64,000 nt of DNA from Quercus robur. Taxonomy: Eukaryota > Streptophyta > Magnoliopsida > Fagales > Fagaceae. Shown here one piece after another: positions 34,566 to 47,366 of this stretch (positions are counted from its first letter, which is position 1; each line of letters opens with the position of its first letter). A model generated the notes under the pieces. That model ran no database searches. It was not told the origin of the DNA and saw only the letters and a program-made list of their open reading frames with translations. The DNA is taken from the NCBI RefSeq assembly GCF_932294415.1, contig NC_065536.1:55925854-55989853 (forward strand), given 5' to 3'. The position numbers and the translations under genes were made by a program.

Positions 34566-34570
34566 GAACT
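34375..34570. other. PUP upstream region with poly-T
   Basis: Read on the minus strand, an AT-rich 'ctattatttattattg' at about 34400-34415 lies about 60 bp before the ATG and is the only TATA-like candidate. A poly-T run of about 33 lies at 34530-34562. A solo LTR starts 225 bp upstream of the ATG, so the promoter is short or LTR-influenced. Confidence 0.35.
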
Positions 34571-35357
34571 TGTAAGGACACGATTTTGTAATGACCCAAA
34601 ATAATATTGGTTCGCACGTAAACAGGCCCAAACAATATAATTTGTAGAGCGTGAGTATTAAGAACTAGATTAACTTTTGTGGAATGAAAAGTTTCACCCT
34701 CATGTATATTGAAGGCCCAGAACTGGCACAACAATCGGTTTTTCTCTTGTAATCGATACAGTTCTTTTACTTTTCACGTTCTTCTTCTTCAGTCTTTCCT
34801 TTTCTTTTCTCTTTTATGTTCCAATCCTTCTTTTGCATGTTCTTTTTTCAGTTTATATTTCACCCTCTGTGTTCCATCCTCACCACACACGTGTAGGTTG
34901 GGTTCGGGGGATTTCTTTCTGTCCCATCTAGCACCTCCTGGAACTTCCTATGGGCAGCTGTAAGGCTGCCTCCTTACTGTTCATGTATCACTTCCACATT
35001 AATGCGGCCAGAGAGTTGGTTGAGAGATAATTAATGCGGAGGCAGTTATAGTTATAGATATTTGTTTGCCTTTTCTTTCTTACCCTTGGTCTGTTATCCC
35101 ATCTTCAGTGGTGATATAATTCCGAGGTTCGGTTGTAACAAGACCGCGTCCTGATCATCCTCGGACACATACTGCCGAGGAGTATGGCGTCCTTGGACGA
35201 ATACGGAACTCTACCTTCGTGATATTGACTACAACCCCCCCTCGGTAATTACCCTTATGACTTGACTTGGCCTCCTCGGACGGATATGCATCCTCGGATG
35301 GGTCACAGGCCCAACGATCCTGACCTTAATGGGCCTGTTGATTGACTGGCCCCCACA
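34571..35357 (-). mobile_element. solo LTR upstream of PUP
   Basis: TGTAAGGACACGATTTTGTA...GGCCCCCACA, 787 bp, the same family and direction as 1-744 and 43672-44348. The flanks GAACT and TAACT agree at four of five bases, an aged target duplication. CCTCGGA repeats are typical of the family. No coding part. It runs in the same direction as the PUP gene and lies just upstream of it. Confidence 0.8.
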
Positions 35358-35364
35358 TAACTAT

Positions 35365-38165
35365 TTTAAAAAAGTTTTGGTATCATTTTTATTGAAAATA
35401 TAAAATATTGTCAAAAATCAGTTATATTTTTATTTTTACATAATTTTTTTTAAATATTTACTAAATTAGCTCCTTTAAAGTATTCATTAATTTTTTCCTT
35501 TATTTTTATATGTGGGTTATTTAAAAAATGCACGTGATCATCTTCAACCATAATTTGAACAAGTTGGTTTTGTTCAAAGTTACAATCTATATGTTCAGCT
35601 AAAAAAGAGTGATTATATATATATATATATATCAAGCAATAAATTTAGTGCTATCGTTAATTTCATAACATGTTGAAGTGATTGACTAGTGACTAGCTAC
35701 AGTAACATTTATTCCCTATTTTTAATGGGACTCTTCATTTTTTTTTTTCCTATTACTTATAATGAATCATTTCAATGTGAAATTAGGTATTTCTTAGTAT
35801 TATTGATATATCCAACATGATTAATTAGGATCGAAGAGTTATTGGTACAAAAAAGAAACGACTATGATGTGTGGCTAACAACAATTCAAGATTCCCTTGG
35901 GGCTTCTTACTGTTAGGTGATAACTAGTCTTCTGACTAAAGCAAGATATATTGTGGTCCATTCTTGGGATATTATCGGTTGTTTGTGCTAGCCAGAAAAG
36001 CTTTCGGAAAGTTAAAATAATAATCATAATGCTTGTCCTTGTCATTATTTAGGGACTTTCAGATTTTTAAGACTTTGATCCTTCTCCTTGTTTGTATGTT
36101 ATAAATACTTAATATTAAAAAAAAAAAAAAAAGAACACTCAGATTTTTTAATTAATTTATCTGTAACATTACCTTCCTACTATATCGATATGTATTAACT
36201 TTCATTCTTTTTAAAATTGACATGGATTTGGATATGATAGAATGCTTTCACTCCATCTTTAATTTCCATCAGATAATTTATCATGAAACTCCTAGAATTG
36301 TTGTCAAGATTATTGAGATTGAGAAAAAAGAGAGAGCAATTATAGAGCATAAATAGAATTAATGTAGAATTGGCTAAGTCCACAACACAAAAATTTGAGT
36401 GTATATTTTTATTATGTTGAACTATATATGACAATAGAACCTAATATTATAATGAGATGGGTACATCATCATCATCACGGATCTTCTTTTTGTTCTTTTC
36501 CGTAATTTTTTAAAATTACTTTAGTGACTTGTTCTTCTTTTCTTCTCAATTATTATAGTACAAATGTATTTTTGTATAATGATATATAGATTGATGTGGG
36601 TATATTTTGGATTGATTGAAAAATTTACATAATTATTGTTTGTGACATTCAAAATTTCTATTTATTTGGAATGAAAAAATTTCAGAATTTAGGCGAAACC
36701 GAGTATGGCTTTCACTCAAGCAGATTGATGGATATGGTTTAATTTTTATTGTCAAATAATTTTTGATATTTTTATGAAATTTTCTTAGTTTTAGAAGTTA
36801 TTTTTTTATCTCCTTAATTGTAGATGTTTTTAGTACTTTCTTAATCTAATTGGAGGTTTTTTATTTTTTATGGCACTAAATCAATTAGTATATGTTTTTA
36901 AGAATATTTTTACTTGGAAAATAAGTTTCTAAAACTTTTAAAGAGGCTTGCAATCTATGAAATAAAAATAGAAGTTAAGAATATTGTGTATGTAGATGTT
37001 AACAATTATTCATCTCATCCTCTTTAATTGAACATTAGGATTCCAATCTCATAATTTTCTATCCTTGATATGAAACATTAAATTACGTAATGAAAAATAT
37101 AAATCAAAATTAAAATTAAGACTCCAATCATTAACATCCTCAATTATCCAAGAAATATATGAAACACAAATTTAAAGAACTACTTAATTAATATTTGAAA
37201 TAAATTGAAAGTCAACTTTAAAGTATTCTCTGTATCTTCTTCCTTTGTTGCTTCGTAGTAGTCAATGAATAATTCCTTTTGCTTTCCTTGATTACAGATA
37301 TTTGTGTGAGTTGTACGTTCAAGGATGGAGGGAGACTTGGACTAGGGGGCCAATGCCACCCCCCCCCCCCCCCTAATTTTTTTTAATTAATATATACATA
37401 GGTACTAATTTTAACAATTTTGTTCTATAAAATCATATTTTTAATATTATCATTGATTCTTTTAAGAGTACTACTCTAGCCACAAACTTTTCTATAACAT
37501 TTTTACAACTTATTGAGGTAGTAAAATTTTATTAGTTTGCATCTGGGCTTATCACTTATATCACATTTTTACTTACTAATAATCACTCACTACATTAATA
37601 ATTTGTAAAAAAAAAAAATTGTAATTATAGCATTTTCCTCTTTTTAAGAAATTTGATAATTATGATAACCAACAAACATTTATTATAATCGTAATGCCAA
37701 GAATATTGTAGTTTTGTCACCTTTTGAGTATTTTTAAATAAAATATTTAGGGTTTAAATTCTCTCTTCTCTATTGCAACTATCGAATTACAAACAAATGA
37801 AATCAACAAATACTTTCAATGGTCTTTCTTAGAATTTAGAAGTTTGAAATTGGAAATGTTTTTGGTTCTTAAAGTAGAGACTAAGAGACTAAGATTTTCT
37901 ATCTATGAGTTTTTCGTATGTAGAATACAGAAGCTCCTCCGACTTACCCTCCTTAATTGTCCAACCATGAAACTTGCTCGCTTTCTCCCCCTAGACTGTG
38001 ACATATTACCACCATCAACATCCACAAAATTGTGTTGTTTAAAAACAAATTTGTGATAAAGAAATCAGGTTGTGAATAACCAAGAGAAAGAGGATGTAGA
38101 AATAATGAAATTCGTATGAAATTCAAATTTTGACTGGGCCTAAAAGTAGGGGTTTTAATTAACTA
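35365..38165. other. AT-rich intergenic DNA, no gene
   Basis: Nearly 2.8 kb with no recognisable product. It contains (TA)n at 35617-35631, poly-A near 36118-36133, and at 37358-37373 a poly-C run in a 'gggggccaatgcc' context. Open frames (for example 36195-36434 -, 37844-38056 +) match no family I know. Confidence 0.5.
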
Positions 38166-38171
38166 GTAGAT

Positions 38172-38360
38172 GGAGATGATAATTTTGGCCTTAAAACTCA
38201 TCATCCCGAAGGAGTGTGGGAATTCTCCTTTTTCATCAAGTTGTGAAACACGACACTTTTCTACTACTATTTTTGGTAGGTGAATTTCCACGCAACAGTT
38301 GAAGTGTTTAATACTAATACCGATTATCAACAACAACTGAGTCATAAGATATATAATTGT
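38172..38360 (+). pseudogene. S-protein homologue (SPH, plant self-incompatibility S1 family) relic
   Basis: The frame reads GDDNFGLKTHHPEGVWEFSF, then a TGA shortly after, NTTLFYYYFW, a TAG, and VNFHATVEVFNTNTDY. This follows the S1/SPH pattern: a DD-x-x-G-x-K-T-L-like turn, W-x-F-S-F, then T-T-L-F-x-x-x-F and a -F-x-V-F-N- strand. The family encodes small secreted proteins, one of which (poppy PrsS) is a self-incompatibility signal. Here the start, signal peptide and C-terminal cysteines are not visible and two stops interrupt it. The open frame on the opposite strand is a shadow. Confidence 0.65.
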
Positions 38361-38660
38361 TCATGTACCAGCCCACGATTATTCTTACTTTGGTAGAATA
38401 TGACTTAGATGTTGGTTGAACTTCAACAAATACAAATTTTGAACAATAGTATGTTTCACATCAAATGAGAGGAAAAGATTTCGTTGTTTTTTTTTTTTTT
38501 TTTTGGTTGTTGTTGTCTTTTTAATGATAGAAAATATATGCCAATATTGATGTCAATGAGACTAACATTTCAGCTAGGTTACAAATTACATGTTTAGCTT
38601 CCTTCATCGAATCATCTATTTTATTTATTATGATATGCGAAGTTTTCATCACCTTCATAT

Positions 38661-38985
38661 TTATTTTTCCCAATCATGCTGCTTCACATTCTCTTGATAT
38701 TTTATTTGATAAAAGTTGAATCCATCCTCATGTAACTTCCAAATCCAATTGGCTGGACCATAATCCAATTGATGACCGTGGTCTGCATTAAACACTTCAA
38801 AAGCAACATGGAAGTTCTCATACCGAAAATAGCTATAGAAAAGTGTAGTTTCCAATATTTTGATGTAAAAGAGAATTCACACTTACTTTTGGGCCAAAGA
38901 GTTTTAAGTTAAAAAACATCATCTCCATATTTATAATGGTAGTTGTTCTTTAGGTTGTTGATGATTTGTGCATAGTGCTTTCTGA
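38661..38985 (-). pseudogene. S-protein homologue relic, facing the first
   Basis: Reading down from about 38985: YAQIINNLKNNYHYKYGDDV, a stop, LKTLWPKSKCEFSFTSKYW, then after a one-base frame change near 38855, ETTLFYSYFRYENFHVAFEV and FNADHGHQLDYG, WIWKLHEDGFNFY, ending at 38661. The order matches SPH proteins (I-x-N-N-L, DD, C-x-F-S-F, TTLF-x-x-x-F, W-x-x-x-E-D-G). One stop and one frameshift mark it as a pseudogene. It lies about 300 bp from, and convergent with, the relic at 38172-38360, and the two share 'NFHAT/VAFEVFN' wording, so they descend from one gene by inverted duplication. Confidence 0.7.
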
Positions 38986-38989
38986 ACTC

Positions 38990-39792
38990 CCGAGGTGTCA
39001 ATGTGTAAACTAGATTGAATATGAGTGATTGAACAAGTAATTTAATTGACATGTTATAGCAGAGATTAAGCATTCAATATACTCTAAGATCATAACGAAT
39101 CAAAGAGTTTGAGCATTCGATATAAATATAAATATATATATATATATCATATTAAATCTTAAGAACTTGTCAACGTGCAATGATTCCAACATGCACATGG
39201 ATAATCCCAAGAACACGTGTTAAAAATATTAGGTTTCACCTCTAACCCTAGCTAGAGATTTAGCCACACATAGTTAGGCAAAAGAAATCAATAAAAACAA
39301 TGCTAAACCTCTAAAAAAAAATAAGAATAAAAGATTAAAAAAAGTTCTTGGACTTTTCCTCCTCTATTGTGCCAACCTCCTCCAAAAGCTAAAGAGAAAA
39401 TCCCACAAATTTAGGATGTAAAATCCATGGCTTTTGGAATTGTATCCGCTGTCAACTTCCATCCCACTTTTGGCCTCCAAAACATTTTTTTTTTTTTTTT
39501 GAATTTGTGTTAAGCTAAAAAGTTGAAGATTTTCTACTCTTGGACATTTGTGTAACAGGTTATGGAAAAAATACTAAAACAATGCAAAATGTATCCATAT
39601 CAGGATTTTCCAATTTTGGATTGAACGGATTTTTTCATCCCTTTTTAATTCCAACACTTTTTTTTTTTTTTTACTTCTTTAATGCTCAAAAGTCATGTCC
39701 CAATTGATCTTGACCCTTGGATTCTCTTGGTTGCATGTTTGCATGATTAGTTGACTAGTTTCAATCTCCCTTAAGATAAAAATACACATTAA

Positions 39793-39833
<41 letters not shown>

Positions 39834-40115
39834 AGATATCATTTAAACTCATATATTTACGTGTAATTAAATGTAAAATTTTTGTGATATTGCCTATTGA
39901 AACTAAAATAATAGCATAATTTTAAGCAATCAACTGGGACCCGTGAAATTATTGTTGCTTATTAAATCTCCAACTCTTTCGGTTGCATTCATGGGTATTT
40001 TAGACTTCTTTGAGGCCATTGATCAGGGTAGATTGGAGACATGAAGATTTCTAGGATGGACTCCCACCATGCGTTCTTGACATTTGTACAAAAAAAAATT
40101 TCATAATAGATAAAT
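38990..40115. other. AT-rich spacer, no gene
   Basis: Holds (TA)n at about 39797-39832, poly-T runs near 39484 and 39658, and nothing coding. Confidence 0.5.
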
Positions 40116-40120
40116 AACAT

Positions 40121-40905
40121 TGTTGCGAAATAGTGTACCAAATGATCAATTTATATTGATTGATATGGAGGTGAGTACAGTTATCTATATAACTCTTTAA
40201 AATGATAGAATAAAATAAACTCCTTTGTTTCGATCTCTAAGAAGCTTTAGAATCCAAAGAGCTATGTAGCTTGATCTTGAATCGTGCGTTATTGTCTCCG
40301 AGTTTGATGAGTAGTTGAACGTATGTACTTGATTTGATGCAAGGGAAGTTGGATTAATCTCGTACCAAATCAAAGGAACATGATGGAAAATCCTTACTTT
40401 GATTTGAAGAAGTAGGAATGAGCCTTGATTTTGAGGGAGTAGTGATGCTCTTTTGGACTTAGAGATGACTCTTTATTTTGACAGAGTGTTGATAGGGTTT
40501 TTCTCTCGAAGTGTCTATCTTTTTTTTTCCCATACGAGAAGTGTATATTTATAGGCGACTCAATGGTCATTGATTTGTAATTTTCACTCAGTATTTATTG
40601 GGATTTAATTACAAATTTTGAATTTGAATTTAATTTTGGTCATATATTTAATAAGAACTTTTCATGTGCATCTTTTATTCTGACGTTGCCACATGGCTTT
40701 CACATTTCACACAACCCCATGGCTTGGACACATGTCATTTCTATGTGTGTCGTAGTAAGTGATGGGCTTGCCATGTGGCTTGATTTGGTTTGTCGATTAT
40801 CTGCTATTGACACATCATCAAATGGAAATTAAGTGGATCACAAATATTTGAACATGATCGATTAGACAAATGCAAATACATCATAAAATTTTGATGTCTA
40901 CCACA
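40121..40905 (-). mobile_element. probable solo LTR (Copia-like)
   Basis: Read on the minus strand it starts TGTGGTAGACATC and ends CACTATTTCGCAACA. A clear TATAAATA box follows 'gagtcgcc' at about 40548-40556. ACAT flanks both sides (40117-40120 and 40906-40909). About 785 bp with no coding part. The 4-bp and not 5-bp flank match leaves some doubt. Confidence 0.6.
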
Positions 40906-40914
40906 ACATCAGCA

Positions 40915-41026
40915 ATAGCTAACCGAAGCGAGGAGCTAAGGTTCCTAAACCGGCTACTATTATGGGAACGCCGTATGAGTATATAACGTATTGTACCGTC
41001 CTTTAATAGTAGACTTATTGAGTTGT

Positions 41027-41068
<42 letters not shown>

Positions 41069-43636
41069 GTTTGGGTTTTTACCCTATAAAGTCTCTATAT
41101 GGGTGTGTATATTCTTCACTACATTGAAAATGTTTGTCCATGAACAATGTCAAACTTGAATCTTGATTGCTTAATTATCCAGTTAATATTTGATTAAATT
41201 GATGAAAATTATTATTAAGCTATTGTAAGGATCTAGCCTCGTTTCTTAATATCGTATTAAAATTGAACCATTGGTTGCTATTGCATTTTGCAAATTAAAG
41301 CTTTATTATTTTCAGTCACAATCATTAGTAGTAGCTGAAAAAATAGTTATGTTTGTCTTGGAATGACGTAACACTTATATTTACAATACATGATATAGTA
41401 ATAGTAGACTTCAATAATATGTAAATAGTACGTAAGTAGTACTCTTTTGTTTTTTTGGATATCAAAATAATATTATTTAAAACCGAAAGGGTGTACAAGA
41501 GATTACCAATAGTAAAGCTAAAAACAATTAAACTCAATTAACCAATTTTACCCAAAACAAACAACCTAACCCTTTAAAAAATTTTAAACAAAATAATTTT
41601 GTCCATACTTGGATGCACACATTAAAAACACAAAAAAAAAAAAAAAAAACCATTAGCTGTTAAGCAACCAAGTCGGAAGCTAGAGCCGTTGCATGCAACC
41701 AACAACAAAGTTGCCCCTCTAACTTCAAGTCTTGGCTCTGTCCCTGTGTATGTTTCTTTCAACATGAACTTTTTGAAACTTCTTAGAATCATCATCTTGT
41801 TCACTTGATAAGTTGCTGTCACATTCATTTGAAGTATCATTAATGTAAGCCTGTCAATAGAATAGGTTGGGAAATGTATTACAACATATAGAAGTAAGAT
41901 ATCAAATTTGTAATTTTGCTATATTAAAAAAATACACACTTTTGTCATTTTATCAAGCTAAATTGCTTTGTCAACTTCTACAACAAAGTCAAAAACTTTT
42001 TTGACAGTGTAGAATTCCCATCCATTTTGAGATTATAGTTATTCAATCGTATTTGGAAAACAAATTCTTTTCCATTCAGATTTTCTATTTGCATAGGTAG
42101 GACAATTTCTTCAGGCACCTAATAGAAGCAATATTTTTTAAATTGTACAATCAAATAAAGTTTAGTAAATATTAAGCAATAATTTTATCTACCATAGTCT
42201 CACCTCTAAACATTTTTTTCAAAAGGTCTTTTTTTGATATGTTGAGTAATTTTTCATCTCTGGCAGTAAAAGATGTGGAAGATTCCTAAACTGTGTCCGA
42301 TTCTTTTTCTTCCCAGGTTACCCTTCTATTATCCAATGATTAATAAATTTGCCATTTTACTATCCAAGCTTCATTACCAATGTCCTCGGTTCGTTTAGTT
42401 TACAGTTACACAGCCTTCCTTTCAGGAAATTTGGCCTATTTATATAATTTTATTTACCAAAGGGAGAATAGTTTACATGACCCTACAACTCTAGTTGCAG
42501 ATTGGTGGCTTAGAAATTTGATGACACAACAACACGCGTAAGGGTTGGTAGAGAGAGATAAATACATTGCGTACAACAAAAGCATTCAGGTCATAGTTGG
42601 GAATGGCCAAACACTTCCTATCAATCACATAGGTAATACTCCTTCATACCAAATACAATTGAGGGTTGCTACTAAATTTGTGAGCTAAAGTAAAAAACTC
42701 AATCCAACACATAGAGGAGAGTCCTACAATTTTAATAGCATTATGCCTATGCAATCCGTGGCTTAATTGAAATTCATATGTAAATTTTGTGAATCAGTGC
42801 AGATTGGTTGTAAAAAAGTGTAAAACAGTGCAGATTTTACATAGAAAAATAGTGTAGAACAATAACGTTTTAAAGAAGAAATCTAAATTTTATTCATTGA
42901 GAAATTTAAACAAAAACAAAGATAACCAAGACAAAACCTTTAAACCTACATTGCTCCACTTACAGAACTTGACATACGAAATAGGGGGATTCTTGTTTAA
43001 AAAAAAAAAAAAAAAACTGATTTGTTTAGATTCAAATGCATGTTAAGAAAAAAATAAATCCCAAAGCCAAAGCCTATGAGTAAAATCACATACCAACCAA
43101 TACAACAGAAAATAAAAATTAAATTTTGATGAACGAAACAAATAAATAGAGGAAACGATGGAGAAGCAGAGAAGGAGAAGGACATTGGTTGGAGGATCTG
43201 AATTTATTGGGAAGGAGAAGGAGGATTTGAGTTCTGCGTTTGAGAGATATGAGAAGGACATTGGGTTTGACCTGCGTTTGAGGGATATGAGAGGATATGT
43301 GTTTGATCTGTTCTTTGTTTTTCAAGTATGTTTGAGAGATATGAGAGGATCTATGTGATTCTAATTTGTGTGATTCTTGTCTAGGTTTTGGGGGAGAAAT
43401 AGTGGAGAAGAGAAATAGTTTGGGGGAGAAGTTTTTTGCGTTGAGATATGAGTTTTAGGGAAGTATTGGGTTTTGTGGTTTTGTTTTTGCATTTGAGAGA
43501 TTTTTTTTTTATTTATTTAAAATATGGCTGATGTGGAATAATGTGAGAGTTCCAAATCCTACGTGGCAAGCTCTAAGGAAGTCAATAAAAGGTCAAATAT
43601 TGGTTAGAGGCTTCGGTTTTATAGTGTGTGTATATA

Positions 43637-43665
<29 letters not shown>
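40915..43665. other. AT-rich intergenic DNA, no gene
   Basis: About 2.7 kb with poly-T at 41031-41065, poly-A near 41631 and 43003, and (TA)n at 43636-43670. Around 43215-43355 a 'tttgagagatatgagaagga' phrase recurs about four times; the 66-codon frame over it (43158-43358) is a weak candidate and I do not call it. Confidence 0.45.
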
Positions 43666-43671
<6 letters not shown>

Positions 43672-43674
<3 letters not shown>

Positions 43675-44348
43675 AAGGACTTAATTTGTAACGACCCCAA
43701 AATGATATTGGATTCGCACGTAAAGGGCCCAAACAATATAATTTGTAGAGCGTGGGCTTGAAAGGCTAGGCCTTGGTCACCGGACGATGGTTAGTCATGG
43801 TACTCATACAGAAATGAACCATGTTCGCTCGAGAAGTCTTTCTCCTCGTCATGGCCTGGGAGGCTTTGGTTCTTGGCCTTTTTTCCCAGCCCCCCCTTCT
43901 GGATTGCTTACTTCTCCTTTTATATTAGCCTTTACTCTTCCTCCAACGTCCACGTGTATGTTCAATTTTCCAGGGCTGATACTTGTCCCATCAGCCCATA
44001 CCCAAAGTGGTTGGGGGGTGGTTGTAAAAGCTGAAAAATATTACTCTGTCTGGCACAGAGTATTTAATTGCAATAATGACAGCCTTTCCTTTGTCCTTTG
44101 TCGCCATATTGTCCAGGGGTCCTTTCTCCATCAACGTGGATGTGTTCGGTTTTTCCCAAAACTATTCCTATACTGTTCTTGCCCTTTCTTTTAGAAGTGC
44201 CTTGGGGATGCCGAGGACAAAATCATTCTCGGCTATGTCTTAAGGCTATTTGGACTTTCATTGTATGTCCTCGGCTATATCCCTCCTCGGCTCGGGCCTT
44301 GGGCCCTAATGTAAAGTGGGCCAGGGTCACAAATTCTCTGGCCCCACA
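43672..44348 (-). mobile_element. solo LTR with 5-bp target duplication
   Basis: TGTAAGGACTTAATTTGTAA...TCTCTGGCCCCACA, 677 bp, flanked by TATAT at 43667-43671 and 44349-44353 (within a TA tract, so partly uninformative). Strong match to the LTR at 34571-35357 at both ends. The open frames inside are chance. Confidence 0.8.
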
Positions 44349-44359
44349 TATATATTTTA

Positions 44360-45870
44360 TAATATAATTAAATTGAATTACAAATAAAATAGTATTAATA
44401 ACTTAAAAATTATGGCAAGTTTTAAATTTCTAAAATCTCTTAGTAGTAATATATACACACACACACATATATGGCACTTAAAAATCTTTCCATTATACTT
44501 GCTAACATGTAGAGTAGGAGAAGTGCTAACCATATATAAATTTCTTGCATATATAACCCAAAACAAATTCCATAAATTACAAAAATATAAGTATCTAGAC
44601 TGCAATGTAAATATAAAAGATTACCTATATATAAATTACCAATCATAGTCCTTCTCAAAAAAAAAAAAAAAAAAAAAAAAAACCAATCATAGCCATTTTA
44701 ATGTTTCCATAAGTGAGGAAATAATCAACATAATCTATTAAGAACACCAAATAATAAAATAATATCAATAATTAAGATGAATTTCATTATCCAATATTTT
44801 TTATAAAAAAATCATAACATTTAAGCAATAATTGAACTATGTTAGTATCTAGACCTTCTAGGATACCACACTCAAAATAATTTCAAAAATAGATAAATAA
44901 AGGTTCATAAAGAGAAAACAAATATTGTATTGCAATGTAAATGTAAAAGTTTTAATATGAATTGCCCATGTCTAGCCATTTTGATATTGACATTTGCGTT
45001 TAGCCATTTTGATATTGCTATTAGTAAGGAAATAATCTACACAATAAATTAAGAACACCAATTCAAAAAATATATATCAATAATTAAGATGAACTGCATT
45101 ATCTAAAGTATGTTAAAAAATCATAGAATATAAGCAATCATTGTACTACATCAATAGAAAAATAGAAACACAAGAAATAAAAATAAAAAGAACATAGCTC
45201 TTCTCACATAAAGGTAATTCTTCTCACCAGAAAAGCCAAATCCTTCCTTTTGTATTTCTTCACTTAATTTTGATTTTTTTTTTTATTGATTAATTTTAGC
45301 ATTCTTAAATAGCAAAGTAGAGTTGTAGTAGAGTTTTAGTTCAACTCAATTTCTATAAATAAGGAAAATTTGAAGAGAGAGATGGATTGTAGCATGCATG
45401 TCTTGTATGTAGAATGAAAGTATGAAACTGATACTTCTTTCTCGCAATTTAATTTATAAGCTAGATCTAAATGACTACATTTTCTTCTTCCCAAGAAAAT
45501 GACTACATTTTCTTCTTCCCAAGAAAATGACTACATTTCCTTGTAGCAATGGAATTGAGTTATGTATCATAACGTTAGTACTCAATAGCTGATCTACTTT
45601 AAATAGTGCTCTATCCACATGTAAGAGAAGTAGAGTTCCAATTAAACTCTATTATATTAAATCCCATTTTAACTATATAAAATTCCATTAAGAATATGAT
45701 ATTTGATTAGAAGAAAGAGATAATGTAACTTTAGAATATGTATTATAGGTAATTAAGTTGTATCAATTATTCTTATATAATTCTTTCTCGGGTTTATATC
45801 AGTCAATACACTATTTTTTTCCTTCTTCTTTCCTTTTCTATTTCTCCAAAAAAAAAAAAAAAAAAAATTC
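44360..45870. other. AT-rich spacer with a diverged duplication
   Basis: A block at about 44590-44830 recurs at about 44925-45130 ('tagccattttaatgtttcca...aagaacaccaa' and 'tagccattttgatattgcta...aagaacaccaa'). At 45473-45539 a 28-bp unit ('gactacattttcttcttccc') occurs two and a half times. No gene. Confidence 0.55.
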
Positions 45871-45874
45871 GTCC

Positions 45875-46146
45875 ATTGTAGAGCTTCATTCTTCTTATAT
45901 ATCCTCCTTCTTGGCATACTGGCCCTCCATTTGTATGCCGCAAAACTCTTCCTTTGATACTTGTCCCATCAAGGCTCTGCTGAAGGTGGTAGAAGGGGTT
46001 GCTAGCTGTGAAGACATTGTTCAGGGGTCATTTCTTCATTAATGCAGCAAATAAGGTTGTTATAGAACATTCAATGCAGAGTGGTAGGTATACCCTTTCA
46101 AGGAGCTTCCTCCAACTACACTATTCCTCTCCTAGAGTGTTATTTC
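45875..46146 (-). mobile_element. LTR fragment
   Basis: 'gatacttgtcccatcaaggc' and the later 'catttcttcattaatgcagc' parallel the interior of the LTRs at 34571 and 43672 ('gatacttgtcccatcagccc', 'cacattaatgcggcc'). Neither terminus is present. Confidence 0.5.
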
Positions 46147-46780
46147 TGTAAGGAATTAACCCGAAATTCCCAACTTGTGAGAAATAAAAAAATTTAAAAA
46201 AAAATAGAGAAAACATACGCCAAAGAAAAATAATCACATGCACAAGACAATATTTACGTGGATAGGCAATTTGCCTACGATCAAGGAGTTACAGGGATTT
46301 CACTATTATCAAGGAAAATACAAAGTGCAGCTACAGTGTTTCACACTCTCTCAAGACAACAACAACAACAAAACCCTAATCACAAAAAATGGTTTTTACA
46401 TCATACACACAGGATTCACAATGGGCTACAAAACGGGTCAAAAATTTTTTCTCGGGGCGTTGCCTCAGACCCCCAAGAGGCTTGTTCATGAGCACTCCGG
46501 CTTGGGCCTATCAACCCATGCCTCCACTCCATGGACTAAACTTCAGAAAATCTTCTATTAAAAACCATGCAACATTATTCAGGTCGGGTCGTCAACCGGA
46601 TCAAACACAACTAGGCTCCACAAAACCCAACAATTTATCCCACTCGAGCGCTCATAAGATATTATGCACCATCCCATCCTCTTCTCGAGTAGACCAACTT
46701 CTCAAGTTAGAGGCACTTTACAAATGAGTTGGTGAAGGACATCCCGCTCCTTATTCTTCTCAGTCCTCGAATACCCCACA
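46147..46780 (-). mobile_element. LTR-like element, probably a solo Copia LTR
   Basis: Plus-strand ends are TGTAAGGAATTAACCC and CGAATACCCCACA, so it has TG..CA ends in either direction. 'aagacaatatttacgtgga' and the CAA-repeat with 'aaaccctaatc' at about 46350-46380 are typical of minus-oriented Copia LTRs. The flanks (ATTTC, ATTAT) match poorly, so the limits are less certain. Confidence 0.5.
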
Positions 46781-46784
46781 ATTA

Positions 46785-46814
46785 TAATGAGATGTAAATT
46801 TGTCAAAGGCTTTG

Positions 46815-46849
<35 letters not shown>

Positions 46850-47360
46850 ATCCAAATGCAAAATAAAGAGTTTTAATTAAACTATTAATTCTTTTTGGAA
46901 TTACTTTTATTTGGATTTCCGATAATGATTACTTCTCCAGCAGTACGCACAACACCAAAATATATGGTACTCACAACACCAAAACCTCTCTGCACTTATC
47001 TTTTGTTTCTATAAACTTTTTGTCTTTTTCGTATTTTTACTTTCAAAGCCCATGTGTTTGTGTATGTTCTTTCTTTAATAGATTGTGTGTGAGTATGTTT
47101 CTTAGTATTTAAGTTATGCAAAAGTTGTGAAGATGCCTCCCTTTTGATGAAGGGTTGCTAGTTTGTTCTTCTCATAACTTCTGTAATTCTCAAAAATCCT
47201 GTCTTATTCTTTTTCCCTATCATACATTGATAGATTTTTTTTATTGCTTAATTTTACACATTGGATTAATTTGCTGACAGACTTAGTCTTAGCTAATATC
47301 AACTAAAGTTTTTTTTGGTCTTTCTTTGCGTTGCAGTTTTTATTGTATTTAATAAGTCAT
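46785..47360. other. upstream region of the F-box/LRR relic
   Basis: (TA)n at 46816-46848, then T-rich sequence ending in a TTGCAG acceptor-like site at 47331-47336, consistent with a 5' UTR intron of the gene that follows. Confidence 0.4.
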
Positions 47361-47366
47361 ACTAGA

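Noticed and set aside
37300-37400. Poly-C with GGGGGCCAATGCC as a transposon end
   Set aside because: No matching inverted or direct partner was found in the surrounding 3 kb.
38163-38345. 60-codon minus-strand frame
   Set aside because: The plus strand here carries the SPH-like reading; the minus frame is its shadow.
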